Notes: generated by a model from the sequence alone, not told the origin. A DNA stretch of 45,113 nucleotides from Eubacterium sp. (GCA_030524435.1 JAUNGS010000002.1:1-45113); one strand, 5' to 3'. Shown: positions 22,598 to 31,972, counted from the stretch's first letter. Numbers and translations are program-made.

Positions 22598-24377
22598 GGT
22601 TTTAAACAATCGCTATGAAATCATCGAGCTCATCGGCCGCGGCGGCATGGCCTACGTCTACAAGGCCAAGGATCTGAAGCTCAATCGCTTTGTGGCCGTC
22701 AAGGTGCTGCGGGAGGAATACACGGAGAACGAGCAGTTTATCAAGAAGTTCGACCGTGAATCCCAGGCGGCGGCAGGACTGTCCCACCCCAATATCGTAT
22801 CGGTATACGACGTGGGGGTCGAGGATGACATCTACTATATCATCATGGAATACGTCGACGGCATTACCCTGAAGCAATATCTCAACAAGAAGGGGCACCT
22901 GGAGTATAAGGAAGCCACCCGCTTTGTCATCGACGTGGCCAATGCTCTAAAATGCGCCCACGAGCACAAGATTATTCACCGGGACATCAAACCCCACAAC
23001 ATCCTGTTAACCAGGGATCTGGTGCCCAAGGTGGCCGACTTCGGCATCGCCCGGGCCATCACCAGCTCCACGGTGACCATGACCAATCAGACCATGGGCT
23101 CGGTACACTACATCTCACCGGAGCAGGCCAGGGGCGGCTTCGTGGATGAGCGCTCAGACCTCTATTCCCTGGGCATCATGTACTACGAGCTTTTAACGGG
23201 CCAGCTGCCCTTCGACGAAGAGAACACGGTGACCATCGCCATCAAGCATATCCAGGACGAAATCGTTCCCCCCAAGGAGCTGATGCCGGAGATTCCCGAG
23301 AGCGTCAACGATATCGTCATCAAGCTGACCCACAAGAAGCCCGATGACCGCTATCAGAACATGGATGAGCTCATCTCCGACCTGGAAAAGATCATGGTGG
23401 ATGCCACGGCCATTGTCGGCGACAACGCTGCGGCCCGCCGGGATGAAACCCAGATCATCGGCAACGACGGCCTGTTTACCATCGAGCCCGTCCGGGACGA
23501 CGAGGACTACGACGACGAGGACGACGGGGAGTACGAGGATGATGCGCCCGCTGTAAAAAGCAGTAAGCAGCGGCGGAAAAAGAAAATCATCATCGCCTCG
23601 GTGATCGGCGTCATCGCGGCCCTGATTTTAGGCATCGTCGCCGCCAACACCCTCTTTGTCAAGACGGTGCTGGTGCCGGATTTGGCGAACAAAACCGTGG
23701 ACGAGGCCACCCAGGAGGTCCAGAGCCTGGGCATGACCCTGGAGGTTGAAAAGGAAGTCTACAGCGCCGAGGTGGAATCTGGAAAGATCGTCAGCCAGAA
23801 TCCGGCCAAGGGCACAGAATCCAAGGCCGGCCGCGTCGTGCGGGTTACGGTGAGCAAGGGGGTTGAGAATGTGACAATTCCCGATGTCACCGGTATGAAG
23901 GAAAGCGAAGCCGTAGCTGCGCTGGAAAGTGCCAAGCTGGTGGTCGGTGAGATCAACAGAGAGTACAACAACGACTACGATCCAAATCTGGTTTACGCCG
24001 TGGATCCCAAGGTAGGGGTCAGCGTGGCCGAGGGGACCAAGGTTACCCTCTGGGTCAGCGCCGGCCGGGATACGGTAACCGTACCGGGGCTGGTGGGCCT
24101 CAGCGAGGCCGATGCCAAGACCCGTCTTGAAAGCTACGGCCTGTCGGTGGGCAACGTTACCCGTTCGGAAAATAACTTCTACGCCGAGGGCACCGTCATC
24201 GAACAGTCCTTAAGAGAGGGCACCGAGACGGACCGCGGCAGCACGGTGGACATCGTGGTCAGCGCCGGCAAGCCGACGCCGACGCCCACCCCGACGGCAG
24301 CACCGAGCACGACGCCGAGCACAACGACGTCACCGGATACAGACGGCGGTGAAGACCAAGGAAATCAGAACGATTAG
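22587..24377 (+). CDS. prkC: PASTA-domain Ser/Thr protein kinase (PrkC/PknB type)
   Basis: A 596-residue membrane kinase. The kinase domain (about 9-270) has glycine loop IGRGGMAYVYKA, ATP-binding Lys39 (VAVKVL), catalytic HRDIKPHN (131-138), DFG (151-153) and a Thr-rich activation loop (SSTVTMTNQTMGS). An acidic juxtamembrane stretch (303-319) and basic stop (KQRRKKK) precede one transmembrane helix (334-356). Three PASTA repeats follow outside (about 357-425, 426-494, 495-562), then a Pro/Thr-rich tail. PASTA domains sense muropeptides or lipid II. It controls wall synthesis, growth and germination in relatives. The tail with TPTPTPT may span the wall. Confidence 0.96.
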   Translation: MINKVLNNRYEIIELIGRGGMAYVYKAKDLKLNRFVAVKVLREEYTENEQFIKKFDRESQAAAGLSHPNIVSVYDVGVEDDIYYIIMEYVDGITLKQYLNKKGHLEYKEATRFVIDVANALKCAHEHKIIHRDIKPHNILLTRDLVPKVADFGIARAITSSTVTMTNQTMGSVHYISPEQARGGFVDERSDLYSLGIMYYELLTGQLPFDEENTVTIAIKHIQDEIVPPKELMPEIPESVNDIVIKLTHKKPDDRYQNMDELISDLEKIMVDATAIVGDNAAARRDETQIIGNDGLFTIEPVRDDEDYDDEDDGEYEDDAPAVKSSKQRRKKKIIIASVIGVIAALILGIVAANTLFVKTVLVPDLANKTVDEATQEVQSLGMTLEVEKEVYSAEVESGKIVSQNPAKGTESKAGRVVRVTVSKGVENVTIPDVTGMKESEAVAALESAKLVVGEINREYNNDYDPNLVYAVDPKVGVSVAEGTKVTLWVSAGRDTVTVPGLVGLSEADAKTRLESYGLSVGNVTRSENNFYAEGTVIEQSLREGTETDRGSTVDIVVSAGKPTPTPTPTAAPSTTPSTTTSPDTDGGEDQGNQND

Positions 24378-24386
24378 GACGTATCC

Positions 24387-25268
24387 ATGAGACAATTGAA
24401 GGGAAAAATCATCAGAGGAATCGGAGGGTTCTACTACGTAGAGCCCGACGGTTCCACTTCTTTATTGGAGTGTCGGGCCCGGGGGGCCCTAAGACACCAG
24501 AAAATCAAGCCCATGGTGGGGGACTTGGTGGAGATCACCGAGGAGAAGGGCGGCTTTGCCCTGGAAAAAATTCTGCCCCGGAAAAACACCTTCGTCAGAC
24601 CGCCGGTGGCCAACGTGGACGTGGCCCTCATCGTCTTTGCGGCGACGAACCCCGAGCCGGATTTGCTGCTTTTGGACAAGCTGCTCATCGCCTCGGAGCT
24701 CAAGGAGGTGACGCCGGTCATTGTTTTAACCAAGAAGGATTTGGCTGAGGACGAGGCCTTGGAGCGCATCACCGCTATTTACGCGAAAACGCCCTACAAG
24801 CTGATTACAATCACCACCGACAGCGATGTGGGCATCGACGAAATCGAGGCCTGTATCGCCCATAAAACGGCTTTTTTGGCGGGCCCTTCGGGGGTGGGCA
24901 AGTCCACCCTGGCCAATCGCCTCTGTATCCAGGGGGCCATGGAGACCGGCGCCCTCAGTCAGAAGCTGAACCGCGGCCGCCACACCACCCGGCATGTAGA
25001 GCTGCTGCCCCTGCGGGCCGGCGGCTTTCTTTTGGACACCCCGGGGTTTTCTTCTCTGAAGCTGGACGAGGAGATCACCGCCGAGGCGCTCCACTACTAT
25101 TTTCCGGAATTTGAGCAGGGGGGCTGTAAGTTCAACACCTGCCTCCACGACTCGGAACCCCAGTGCGCCGTCAAGGCCCAGGTGGCCGCCGGGACGGTGG
25201 CTGCGCTGCGCTACGAGCATTATATCCATCTGCTGCATGAATTAAAGAACAAACGGAGCGTTTATTGA
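24387..25268 (+). CDS. rsgA: Ribosome small-subunit GTPase RsgA
   Basis: A 293-residue circularly permuted GTPase: N-terminal OB fold (about 1-65), then G4 (LTKKD), G1 (GPSGVGKST, about 169-177) and G3 (DTPG), and a C-terminal zinc motif (GCKFNTCLHDSEPQC with the CxxxxCxHxxxxxC spacing). It helps mature 30S subunits. In B. subtilis this gene (cpgA) follows prkC too, and the kinase phosphorylates it. Its stop overlaps the thiN start. Confidence 0.96.
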   Translation: MRQLKGKIIRGIGGFYYVEPDGSTSLLECRARGALRHQKIKPMVGDLVEITEEKGGFALEKILPRKNTFVRPPVANVDVALIVFAATNPEPDLLLLDKLLIASELKEVTPVIVLTKKDLAEDEALERITAIYAKTPYKLITITTDSDVGIDEIEACIAHKTAFLAGPSGVGKSTLANRLCIQGAMETGALSQKLNRGRHTTRHVELLPLRAGGFLLDTPGFSSLKLDEEITAEALHYYFPEFEQGGCKFNTCLHDSEPQCAVKAQVAAGTVAALRYEHYIHLLHELKNKRSVY

Positions 25269-25918
25269 TGACAGGTATTATTTTTACAGGCGGCAGCTAT
25301 GGCGAGGCGGCCTTTTATGAGAAATTGCTGGCAAATTACTCCGAGGCGGTGGTGGCCGCCGCCGACGGCGGCGCCGCTTTTTTAGAGAAACTCGGCGTCG
25401 TGCCGAAAGTTCTCCTTGGGGATATGGATTCGGTGCCCCGGGCGGTTTTGGAAAAATACCAGGCGCTGGGGGTGCCCCTGGAAAGGCACGATACCCACAA
25501 AGATGAGACGGACACGGAGCTGGCGGTGACCTGGTGCCTTGCCCAGGGTGTGGACGAAAACAACCTCTGCGGCGCCACCGGCAGCCGCATCGACCACAGC
25601 TATTCCAACCTTTTTCTGCTGAACAGACTGCTTTCGGCAGGGGTTAAGGGAAGAATTGTGGATCCTGTCAACGAGGTTTTTCTGGTGGATGACCACTGTG
25701 TTTTAAGGGAGGTCGTGGGCACGACGGTGTCGGTGCTGGCCTTTACCGACAGGGCCGAGGGCATCACCCTGAAGGGCTTTGAGTACCCAGTCACCGACGG
25801 CAGAATGGCCCACATTCTGGCGGGCTACGGCGTCAGCAACGTGACGGTGGCTGAGACGGCGGAAATCTCCGTGGCCTCCGGCGTGCTTTTGGTGGATATT
25901 ATACGAAAAATGGCTTAG
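25268..25918 (+). CDS. thiN: Thiamine pyrophosphokinase
   Basis: A 216-residue enzyme: GGAAFLEKLGVVPKVLLGDMDSV (the GDxDS active-site motif), DETDTELAV and GATGSRIDHSYSN are family signatures. It makes thiamine diphosphate from thiamine and ATP. The ATG at 25268 shares one base with the rsgA TGA. The rpe gene present between rsgA and thiN in Bacillus is absent. TPP from this step is the cofactor of the IlvB enzyme later in the window. Confidence 0.95.
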   Translation: MTGIIFTGGSYGEAAFYEKLLANYSEAVVAAADGGAAFLEKLGVVPKVLLGDMDSVPRAVLEKYQALGVPLERHDTHKDETDTELAVTWCLAQGVDENNLCGATGSRIDHSYSNLFLLNRLLSAGVKGRIVDPVNEVFLVDDHCVLREVVGTTVSVLAFTDRAEGITLKGFEYPVTDGRMAHILAGYGVSNVTVAETAEISVASGVLLVDIIRKMA

Positions 25919-25930
25919 AAAAAAGAAAGG

Positions 25931-25970
25931 GGGTCCTGGATGCGCCGCCGCAGCGCATCCAGGACCCTTT
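25931..25970 (+). terminator. Strong GC-rich terminator hairpin after thiN
   Basis: A perfect 15-bp stem (25931-25945 with 25953-25967), 7-nt loop and a short TTT tail. The stem strength compensates for the short tail. Confidence 0.75.
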
Positions 25971-25978
25971 GTAAAAGC

Positions 25979-26023
25979 AAAAAAATAATGCCCGGCGAAT
26001 AATGAGATTATTCACTGGACATT
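25979..26023 (-). terminator. Rho-independent terminator of rpmB
   Basis: On the minus strand, a 17-position stem with one mismatch and two wobbles (26023-26007 with 26003-25987) and loop CTC is followed by ATTTTTTT. Confidence 0.88.
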
Positions 26024-26040
26024 AGGCGGGTGAAACAGCA

Positions 26041-26229
26041 TTAGGCTCTTTCAACCTTGCCGGAACGTAAGCATCTGGTGCAAACATTGACTCTCTGCGG
26101 GGTACCGTCAACTACAACCTTAACTTTTTGTAAATTCGGTTTCCATACTCTTTTGTTATGTTTATTAGAGTGAGTGACATTGTTGCCCGCGACAACGCTC
26201 TTCTTACAAACGAAGCATTCCTTAGCCAT
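26041..26229 (-). CDS. rpmB: 50S ribosomal protein L28 (zinc-binding form)
   Basis: A 62-residue L28: MAKECFVCKKSVVAGNNVTHS at the N-terminus, WKPNLQKVKV in the middle and NVCTRCLRSGKVER at the end. The two CxxC pairs (CFVC and CTRC) make this the C+ zinc-ribbon form, which some bacteria swap for a C- paralogue under zinc starvation. Ribosome site GGGAGGTTGAGCC before ATG. Monocistronic, with its own promoter and terminator, divergent from asp23-fakA, as in many Firmicutes. Confidence 0.97.
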   Translation of the reverse strand: MAKECFVCKKSVVAGNNVTHSNKHNKRVWKPNLQKVKVVVDGTPQRVNVCTRCLRSGKVERA

Positions 26230-26274
26230 GGCTCAACCTCCCTTAATTTAATCTAGTTTCATAAAGCAGAAGTT

Positions 26275-26304
26275 ATTATACCACAGGAAATCAAAATAAT
26301 GCAA
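26275..26304 (-). promoter_or_regulatory. Promoter of rpmB
   Basis: Minus strand TTGCAT (26304-26299), an 18-nt spacer and a perfect TATAAT (26280-26275). Confidence 0.65.
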
Positions 26305-26312
26305 TAAGAATT

Positions 26313-26341
26313 TTGACTTTAGCAGAAAAATTATGTAAAAT
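26313..26341 (+). promoter_or_regulatory. Promoter of the asp23-fakA-recG operon
   Basis: TTGACT (26313-26318), a 17-nt spacer and TAAAAT (26336-26341), back to back with the rpmB promoter. Confidence 0.78.
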
Positions 26342-26397
26342 AGACGTATTGAAATTGGAAAGAAAAATTAGAAAGAAAATGTAAAGGAGTCTTTACC

Positions 26398-26745
26398 ATG
26401 AAAATAGAAAACGAACTGGGATTCATCGACATCTCCCGCAAAGCGGTGGCAGATATCGCAGGCAACGCAGCCATGGGATGCTACGGTCTCGTGGGCATGG
26501 CCCATCAGCGCGGCAGAGACGGTCTCATCGAGATCCTTTCCGGCGAACAGGCCAACAAGGGCGTCGGCGTCAAAATCGACGAGGACGGCAAGCTCATCAT
26601 CGATCTCTACGTCATCGTAGAGCAGGCCATCAAGATTTCCGTCGTGGCGGAAAACATTATCTCTGCGGTCAAGTACAGCGTTGAAAGCCAGACCTCCTTA
26701 AAGGTTAAGCGCGTCAGCGTCAACGTCGTCAGCGTGCGGGTCTAA
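26398..26745 (+). CDS. Asp23/Gls24-family protein (YloU type)
   Basis: A 115-residue protein with the Asp23 domain across its length: GFIDISRKAVADIAGNAA at the start, GVKIDEDGKLIIDLYVIVEQ and KVKRVSVNVVSVRV at the end. Family members are small cytoplasmic or membrane-associated proteins linked to envelope stress and fatty-acid metabolism. Strong AAAGGAG site. It lies immediately upstream of the fakA-type gene, an arrangement kept across Firmicutes. Confidence 0.93.
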   Translation: MKIENELGFIDISRKAVADIAGNAAMGCYGLVGMAHQRGRDGLIEILSGEQANKGVGVKIDEDGKLIIDLYVIVEQAIKISVVAENIISAVKYSVESQTSLKVKRVSVNVVSVRV

Positions 26746-26760
26746 TCTGGAGGGCTGTGG

Positions 26761-28389
26761 ATGAAAACACAAACAATTGACGGTCAGTTACTGAGAAAAA
26801 TGTTTGAATACGGCGCGAAGAACCTTGAGCTCAACAAAAAAACGGTGGATGAGCTCAACGTTTTCCCTGTGCCCGACGGCGACACCGGGACAAATATGTC
26901 CTTAACCTTTGCAAACTCCGTGGGTGAGCTTCAGAAAATCAGCGCAGTGTCTCTGTACAGCGTGGCCAAGACAGCCTCCTCCGGCGCTTTAATCGGCGCC
27001 CGAGGTAATTCCGGGGTCATTCTGTCTCAGCTCCTCAGAGGGCTGGCCGAGGGTTGTAAGGACAAGGAGGTTCTGGATGCCGAGGGCTTGGGCAGAGCAG
27101 TGCGCGCTGCGGCGGACGCTGCCTACAAGGCGGTGATGAAGCCCACCGAGGGCACCATCCTCACCGTGGCCAGAGAGATGGCGGAATACGCCATGGCCCA
27201 TCTGACGGATTTTGACAATTTAGAGGATTATGCGGCGGCTATTTTGGATCAGGGCAGAGATGCCCTCAGAAGAACGCCGGAAATGCTGCCGGTGCTCAAG
27301 GAAGCCGGCGTTGTGGATTCCGGCGGACAGGGGCTGATCTTTATCCTGGAGGGCGCCTACAAGGCGTTGACCAACGAGGAGCTGGCCCAGGAGGTGGAAT
27401 TAAACCTAAGCGACAGAGAGCGCTTTGTGGACGACTCCGGTATGCGTCCCGAGGACATCACCTTTGGCTATTGTACGGAATTCATCGTCAAGGATGCCGC
27501 CGACGCCGACGAAAATGAGCTCAGAGAATATTTAAATACCATCGGCGACTGTGTGCTGGTCATCAAGGACGACGATATCATCAAGGTTCACGTCCACACC
27601 GACCACCCGGGCAAGGCCTTTGAGAAGGGCTTAAGCTGCGGTCCCTTAACCCGAATGAAGGTGGACAACATGCGGGAAATGCTGGGAGCCCCCGAGGAGG
27701 GTGCCGAGGCGGAAGCAGCTCCCGAGGAAAAGAAGCCCTACGGCTTTGTGGCGGTATCCCCCGGCGAGGGCTTAACCCGGATCTTCGAGGATTTGGGCGT
27801 CGACAGAGTCATCTCCGGCGGCCAGACAATGAACCCCAGCACCCAGGATTTCCTGGATGAAATCAAGCGCATCAACGCGGAGCACATCTTCCTGTTCCCC
27901 AACAACGGCAACATCATCATGGCGGCCAACCAGGCCCAGGCCATCTCCGAGGAGAACATCCACGTCATTCCCACCAAAACTATTCCCCAGTGCGTCACAG
28001 CCATGCTGGCCTTTGAGGCGGACCAGGACTGGGAGGCCAACGACGCGGCCATGAAGGAGGCTATCACCACCGTTAAAACCGGTGAGATCACCTTTGCCGT
28101 CAGAGATACCAAGATCAACGGCTTAAAAATCGCCAAGGACGATATCATCGGCCTCTACGGCGGCGAGATCGTCGTCAAGGGCGACGACGTCGGCACCGTG
28201 GCCAAGGAGCTCCTTGAAAAAATGGTAGACGAAGACAGTGAGCTGATCTCCATCTACTACGGCGCCGACATCACCGAGGAGGATGCCGAGGCCATGGCCG
28301 GGGATCTGGAGGAGGTCTTCGACGAATGTGACATCGAGGTCAACGAGGGGGCCCAGCCCTTGTACTACTACATCGTATCCGTAGAGTAG
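26761..28389 (+). CDS. DAK2-domain fatty acid kinase-like protein (FakA/YloV)
   Basis: A 542-residue protein. The N-terminal DhaL/DAK2 kinase domain (about 9-200) has metal/ATP-binding PVPDGDTGTNM, SGALIGARGNSG and GVVDSGGQG. A middle domain (FGYCTEFIVK; VHVHTDHPGKA) and a C-terminal DegV-like domain (FLFPNNGNIIMAANQA) follow. In Staphylococcus FakA phosphorylates fatty acids bound by FakB for phospholipid synthesis. No fakB gene is in the window, so fatty acids as the substrate are inferred. Confidence 0.92.
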   Translation: MKTQTIDGQLLRKMFEYGAKNLELNKKTVDELNVFPVPDGDTGTNMSLTFANSVGELQKISAVSLYSVAKTASSGALIGARGNSGVILSQLLRGLAEGCKDKEVLDAEGLGRAVRAAADAAYKAVMKPTEGTILTVAREMAEYAMAHLTDFDNLEDYAAAILDQGRDALRRTPEMLPVLKEAGVVDSGGQGLIFILEGAYKALTNEELAQEVELNLSDRERFVDDSGMRPEDITFGYCTEFIVKDAADADENELREYLNTIGDCVLVIKDDDIIKVHVHTDHPGKAFEKGLSCGPLTRMKVDNMREMLGAPEEGAEAEAAPEEKKPYGFVAVSPGEGLTRIFEDLGVDRVISGGQTMNPSTQDFLDEIKRINAEHIFLFPNNGNIIMAANQAQAISEENIHVIPTKTIPQCVTAMLAFEADQDWEANDAAMKEAITTVKTGEITFAVRDTKINGLKIAKDDIIGLYGGEIVVKGDDVGTVAKELLEKMVDEDSELISIYYGADITEEDAEAMAGDLEEVFDECDIEVNEGAQPLYYYIVSVE

Positions 28390-28399
28390 AGGAGGCGCC

Positions 28400-30451
28400 A
28401 TGGCTTTGACAGATCCCATCCAGAAGCTTCGGGGCATCGGTCCCAAACGGGCTAAGGCCTTTCAGGAGAAGGGGCTTAGCACCCTGGGGGATCTGCTGTC
28501 CTTTTACCCAAAAAAATATTTAAATCGGAAAATTATGGGCTCCCTGGAGAGCTCCACAGAGACGGCGGTCACGGTGGCCGCCGTCTGCCTTAAGGCCGGC
28601 ACCTTCCGCAGGATTCGCCGGAATATGGCGCTTTTTGTGCTGCCAGTGGAGGAAATCCGCGACGATGGCAAAAGGGTTCGGGGGGAAATGCTGTGGTTTA
28701 ACCAGCCCTACCTCAAGGGGGCCTTTGTCCCCGGCGAGACCTATTATTTTTACGGCAAAATAGCGGTAAAAAACGGCCGCAGGCAGATGTACAATCCCCA
28801 GTTTGCCCCCGAGGACAGGCTGGCGGATTTCTTTGTTCTTACGCCGGTTTACGGCAAAATAGAGGGAATGCCGCCGGAAACCCTAAAAAAAACCATCGCC
28901 CGGGCGGTATCCGAGGCGGGAGACATCGAAGACGCCATGCCCCAAAGGTATCTTAAGACCTACGATCTGCCGGATATGAAAGAAGCCCTGACTCTGATTC
29001 ATTGTCCTGAAACCGAGGCGGACGTGGACCGGGGCAAGCGCAGAATCAAGTTTGAGGAGGCCCTGGGCATCAACCTGGGGATTCTAAACAACCGGAATGT
29101 GGCAGGCCTCTCCGAGGTAATCATCGACGATACGGGAATTTTAGAGCGCTTTATCTCGGGACTGCCCTTCGAGCTGACCGAGGGTCAGCGGTCGGTGCTG
29201 GCGGACATTGTGGCGGATCTCAAGGACAGAAGGGTGATGAACCGTCTGGTCCAAGGGGACGTGGGCTCCGGCAAAACCATCGTGGCCGTGGCCTGCGCCT
29301 TCCTTCTGGCCATGAATGGCTACCAGAGCGCCTACATGGCCCCCACGGAAATTCTGGCGGCCCAGCATGCAGAAAACTTCAGCCGATTCCTCGCACCCTA
29401 TGGCATCCAGGTGGCCCTTTTGACGGGCAGCCTTAAAGCCAAGGAGAAGGCCACAACCCTGGGGGCCATCAAATCCGGCGATGCCCAGGTCGTCATCGGC
29501 ACCCACGCCTTGATTCAGGACGGCGTGGACTATTATAATTTAGGCATGGTCATCACCGACGAGCAGCACCGTTTTGGGGTCAAGCAGCGGGGCCGGCTGG
29601 AGCGCAAGGGCGAGCTGCCCCACACCCTGGTCATGAGCGCCACCCCGATTCCCCGAACCCTGGCCCTGATTTTCTACGGCGATTTGGACGTCTCCTACAT
29701 CGACGAGCTGCCCCGGGGCAGAAAGAAAATCAAAACCTATTTTTACGGGGAGAAGTACCTGGATAAAATTCTGGACTTCACCGCCAAGGAGATGGCGGCG
29801 GGCCGCCAGGCCTTTGTGATCTGTCCCTTTATCGAGCCTTCAGAGGAAATGAGCGAGGTGCGCTCCATCCAGGAGGTCTATCAGGAGGTAAAGGGGGCCC
29901 TGGGAAAGCAATTCCGGGTGGCCTATCTCCACGGCAAGCTTCCTTCTGAGGAGAAGCAGCAGATCATCGAAGCTTTTAACGCCCACAACCTGGATTTGCT
30001 GGTGGCCACCAGCATCATCGAGGTGGGTATCGACGTGCCCAACGTCTCGGTGATCACCATTTTAAGTGCCGACCGCTTTGGCCTGTCCCAGCTCCATCAG
30101 CTCAGGGGCCGGGTGGGCCGTGGACAGCACCAGTCCTATTGCTTTCTGGTCTCTAACGCCCGGGGCGAGACGACCATCGAGCGGATGAAGGTCATCGTCA
30201 ACAATCACAATGGCCGGAAAATTGCCGACGAGGACTACAGGCTCCGGGGCCCCGGCGATTATTTTGGCGCCAGGCAGCACGGCTTTCCGGAGTTTAAAGC
30301 CCTAAATCCCTACGAGGATTTTGATCTCATCGCCGAGACGAAAAAGCTGGCCGCAGAGCTTTTCGACTCCGGAGAGGCCCAGCTTGTGACCTACCGTCAG
30401 CAGCTTCTGGGTGAGTTTTATAAATCGCTCAGTGAAATTTCAATGAATTAG
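28400..30451 (+). CDS. recG: ATP-dependent DNA helicase RecG
   Basis: A 683-residue helicase of normal length. A wedge/OB domain (about 1-170) with IGPKRAKAFQEKGL comes first. The helicase lobes have Walker A GDVGSGKT, DEQH box, MSATPIPRTLAL, and motif VI QLRGRVGRG; the C-terminal TRG region includes RGPGDYFGARQHGFPEF. It reverses stalled forks and processes Holliday junctions. All ATPase motifs are intact, in contrast to the priA product in this same window. Ribosome site GAGGAGGCGCC. Confidence 0.97.
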   Translation: MALTDPIQKLRGIGPKRAKAFQEKGLSTLGDLLSFYPKKYLNRKIMGSLESSTETAVTVAAVCLKAGTFRRIRRNMALFVLPVEEIRDDGKRVRGEMLWFNQPYLKGAFVPGETYYFYGKIAVKNGRRQMYNPQFAPEDRLADFFVLTPVYGKIEGMPPETLKKTIARAVSEAGDIEDAMPQRYLKTYDLPDMKEALTLIHCPETEADVDRGKRRIKFEEALGINLGILNNRNVAGLSEVIIDDTGILERFISGLPFELTEGQRSVLADIVADLKDRRVMNRLVQGDVGSGKTIVAVACAFLLAMNGYQSAYMAPTEILAAQHAENFSRFLAPYGIQVALLTGSLKAKEKATTLGAIKSGDAQVVIGTHALIQDGVDYYNLGMVITDEQHRFGVKQRGRLERKGELPHTLVMSATPIPRTLALIFYGDLDVSYIDELPRGRKKIKTYFYGEKYLDKILDFTAKEMAAGRQAFVICPFIEPSEEMSEVRSIQEVYQEVKGALGKQFRVAYLHGKLPSEEKQQIIEAFNAHNLDLLVATSIIEVGIDVPNVSVITILSADRFGLSQLHQLRGRVGRGQHQSYCFLVSNARGETTIERMKVIVNNHNGRKIADEDYRLRGPGDYFGARQHGFPEFKALNPYEDFDLIAETKKLAAELFDSGEAQLVTYRQQLLGEFYKSLSEISMN

Positions 30452-30461
30452 GGGGAAGACT

Positions 30462-31028
30462 ATGCGCGTCATCGCAGGAGAAAAAAGAGGGCTGAAGCTG
30501 TCGGCCATCAAGGGCGACTGGATCAGGCCCACCACCGACAAGGTCAAGGGGGCGGTGTTCAACAGCATTCAGCTCAGACTGCCAGAGGCCCAAAATTTTC
30601 TAGATCTTTTTGGCGGCAGCGGCGCCATGGGCATCGAGGCCTTAAGCCGCGGCGTCCCCCAGGCCTATTTTTTTGATCTTTCAAAGGACAGCATCGGCGT
30701 GATTAAGAAAAACCTCAGGCTGGCGGGCTTTGAGAATCGGGCCCGGGTGACCTGCTGCTCCGCCGAGGCGGGGCTAGGGCTTATGGAAAAAGAGGGTGTG
30801 GTCTGCGATATTATTTTTATGGATCCGCCCTACAAGGACGGCGCTGAGGCCACGGAGCTCCTTAAAAAAATTTCTGATAAAAAAATCTTAAATTCTGGCG
30901 GAATTATAATGATGGAACATGAAAAATCTGTTATAATGCCATTAGAAATAAATTTACTTGAGAAAACCAAAGAAAAAAAGTACGGAAGCACCATCGTCAG
31001 CTTCTACGAATGGAAGGATGCCCTATGA
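30462..31028 (+). CDS. rsmD: 16S rRNA (guanine-966-N2)-methyltransferase RsmD
   Basis: A 188-residue Rossmann methyltransferase: RVIAGEKRGLKL and RPTTDKVKGAVFN at the N-terminus, SAM site FLDLFGGSGAMGIEAL, and catalytic motif IIFMDPPY. It makes m2G966 in 16S rRNA. The 3' third is noticeably AT-richer than its neighbours. Its stop overlaps the coaD ATG (ATGA). Confidence 0.95.
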   Translation: MRVIAGEKRGLKLSAIKGDWIRPTTDKVKGAVFNSIQLRLPEAQNFLDLFGGSGAMGIEALSRGVPQAYFFDLSKDSIGVIKKNLRLAGFENRARVTCCSAEAGLGLMEKEGVVCDIIFMDPPYKDGAEATELLKKISDKKILNSGGIIMMEHEKSVIMPLEINLLEKTKEKKYGSTIVSFYEWKDAL

Positions 31029-31516
31029 AATGTGCAGTATATCCCGGAAGCTTTGATCCGGTGACCTTTGGACATCTCGACATTATCGAGCGGGCCGCCG
31101 CTCTTTTTGATAAGGTCGTGGTCTGCGTCATGGTCAACTACAAAAAGAAGTATATCTTTTCTGAGGAGGAAAGGGCGGCGCTGCTTAAAGAGAGCGTGGC
31201 GCACCTGCCCAACGTGACGATTGAATGCTTTTCCGGTCTTTTGATCGACTATATGCAGAAAAATAACTACCGGGTCCTCATCAAGGGTCTCAGGAACAGT
31301 CAGGATTTTGAATTTGAGCTTTCCATGGAACGGGTCAACAGGCATCTGTGCCCGGAGGTGGAGACCATGTTTCTGATGGCTGACAATACCCACAGCTACC
31401 TGAGCGCCAGCGTTGTCAGGGAGCTTATGGCATTTGGTGGCGAGGTATCCGATTTTGTACCGCCGCAGGTCGCCGAGGCACTGCGGATAAAATATGGGAA
31501 GGATAGAGCAAAATGA
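31025..31516 (+). CDS. coaD: Phosphopantetheine adenylyltransferase
   Basis: A 163-residue nucleotidyltransferase with YPGSFDPVTFGHLDII (contains the TxGH motif), LIKGLRNSQDFEFE and the C-terminal TMFLMADNTHSYLSASVVRE. It joins ATP and 4'-phosphopantetheine to make dephospho-CoA. ATG 31025 chosen as it aligns with the family start and has GAAGGATG in front. Paired with rsmD as in most bacteria and overlapping the next gene by 4 nt. Confidence 0.96.
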   Translation: MKCAVYPGSFDPVTFGHLDIIERAAALFDKVVVCVMVNYKKKYIFSEEERAALLKESVAHLPNVTIECFSGLLIDYMQKNNYRVLIKGLRNSQDFEFELSMERVNRHLCPEVETMFLMADNTHSYLSASVVRELMAFGGEVSDFVPPQVAEALRIKYGKDRAK

Positions 31517-31953
31517 AGGTTTTAGAGCTGCTAACTGAATTAGAAGAACTGGTGGAAAAGGGCAACACGCTGCCATTTTCCTCGAAGGCCCTGGTCAGCC
31601 CCGAGGAAATCATGGAGATCATCGATGAGATTCGGGGAGAGCTGCCTAAGGAGCTCTCCGAGGCCAGAGAGATTGTCAAAGAAAAGAAAAAGATTCTCGT
31701 CCAGGCAGAATCCGATGCCGAGCGCATCCGGGGCGAGGCCGAAAAGAAGCTCAAGGAAATGATCGACACCAACGAGATTACCAGAACGGCCACAGCCCAG
31801 GCGGAGCAGATCATGCAGAACGCTCAGAACGTCGCCAAGGAAATCCGCATCGGAACCCAGCATTACTCGGATAAAATTCTTTACAACCTGCAGGTTCAGC
31901 TCAAGGAGCTGAACGACAAAATCGAAGCCAACCGCAAGGAACTAAAGGGATAG
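31513..31953 (+). CDS. Coiled-coil protein of unknown function (V-ATPase subunit H / F0-b like)
   Basis: A 146-residue soluble protein with no membrane segment or signal. From about residue 30 it is almost entirely helical and charged (EAREIVKEKKKILVQAESDA, RGEAEKKLKEMI), a pattern similar to the stalk of ATP synthase b/V-type H subunits or to DivIVA-like proteins. Clostridia often have such a gene right after coaD; no function is established. Its ATG overlaps the coaD stop by 4 nt and a strong terminator follows, so it ends the operon. Confidence 0.7.
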   Translation: MKVLELLTELEELVEKGNTLPFSSKALVSPEEIMEIIDEIRGELPKELSEAREIVKEKKKILVQAESDAERIRGEAEKKLKEMIDTNEITRTATAQAEQIMQNAQNVAKEIRIGTQHYSDKILYNLQVQLKELNDKIEANRKELKG

Positions 31954-31972
31954 ACAATTTTACACCGCATTT

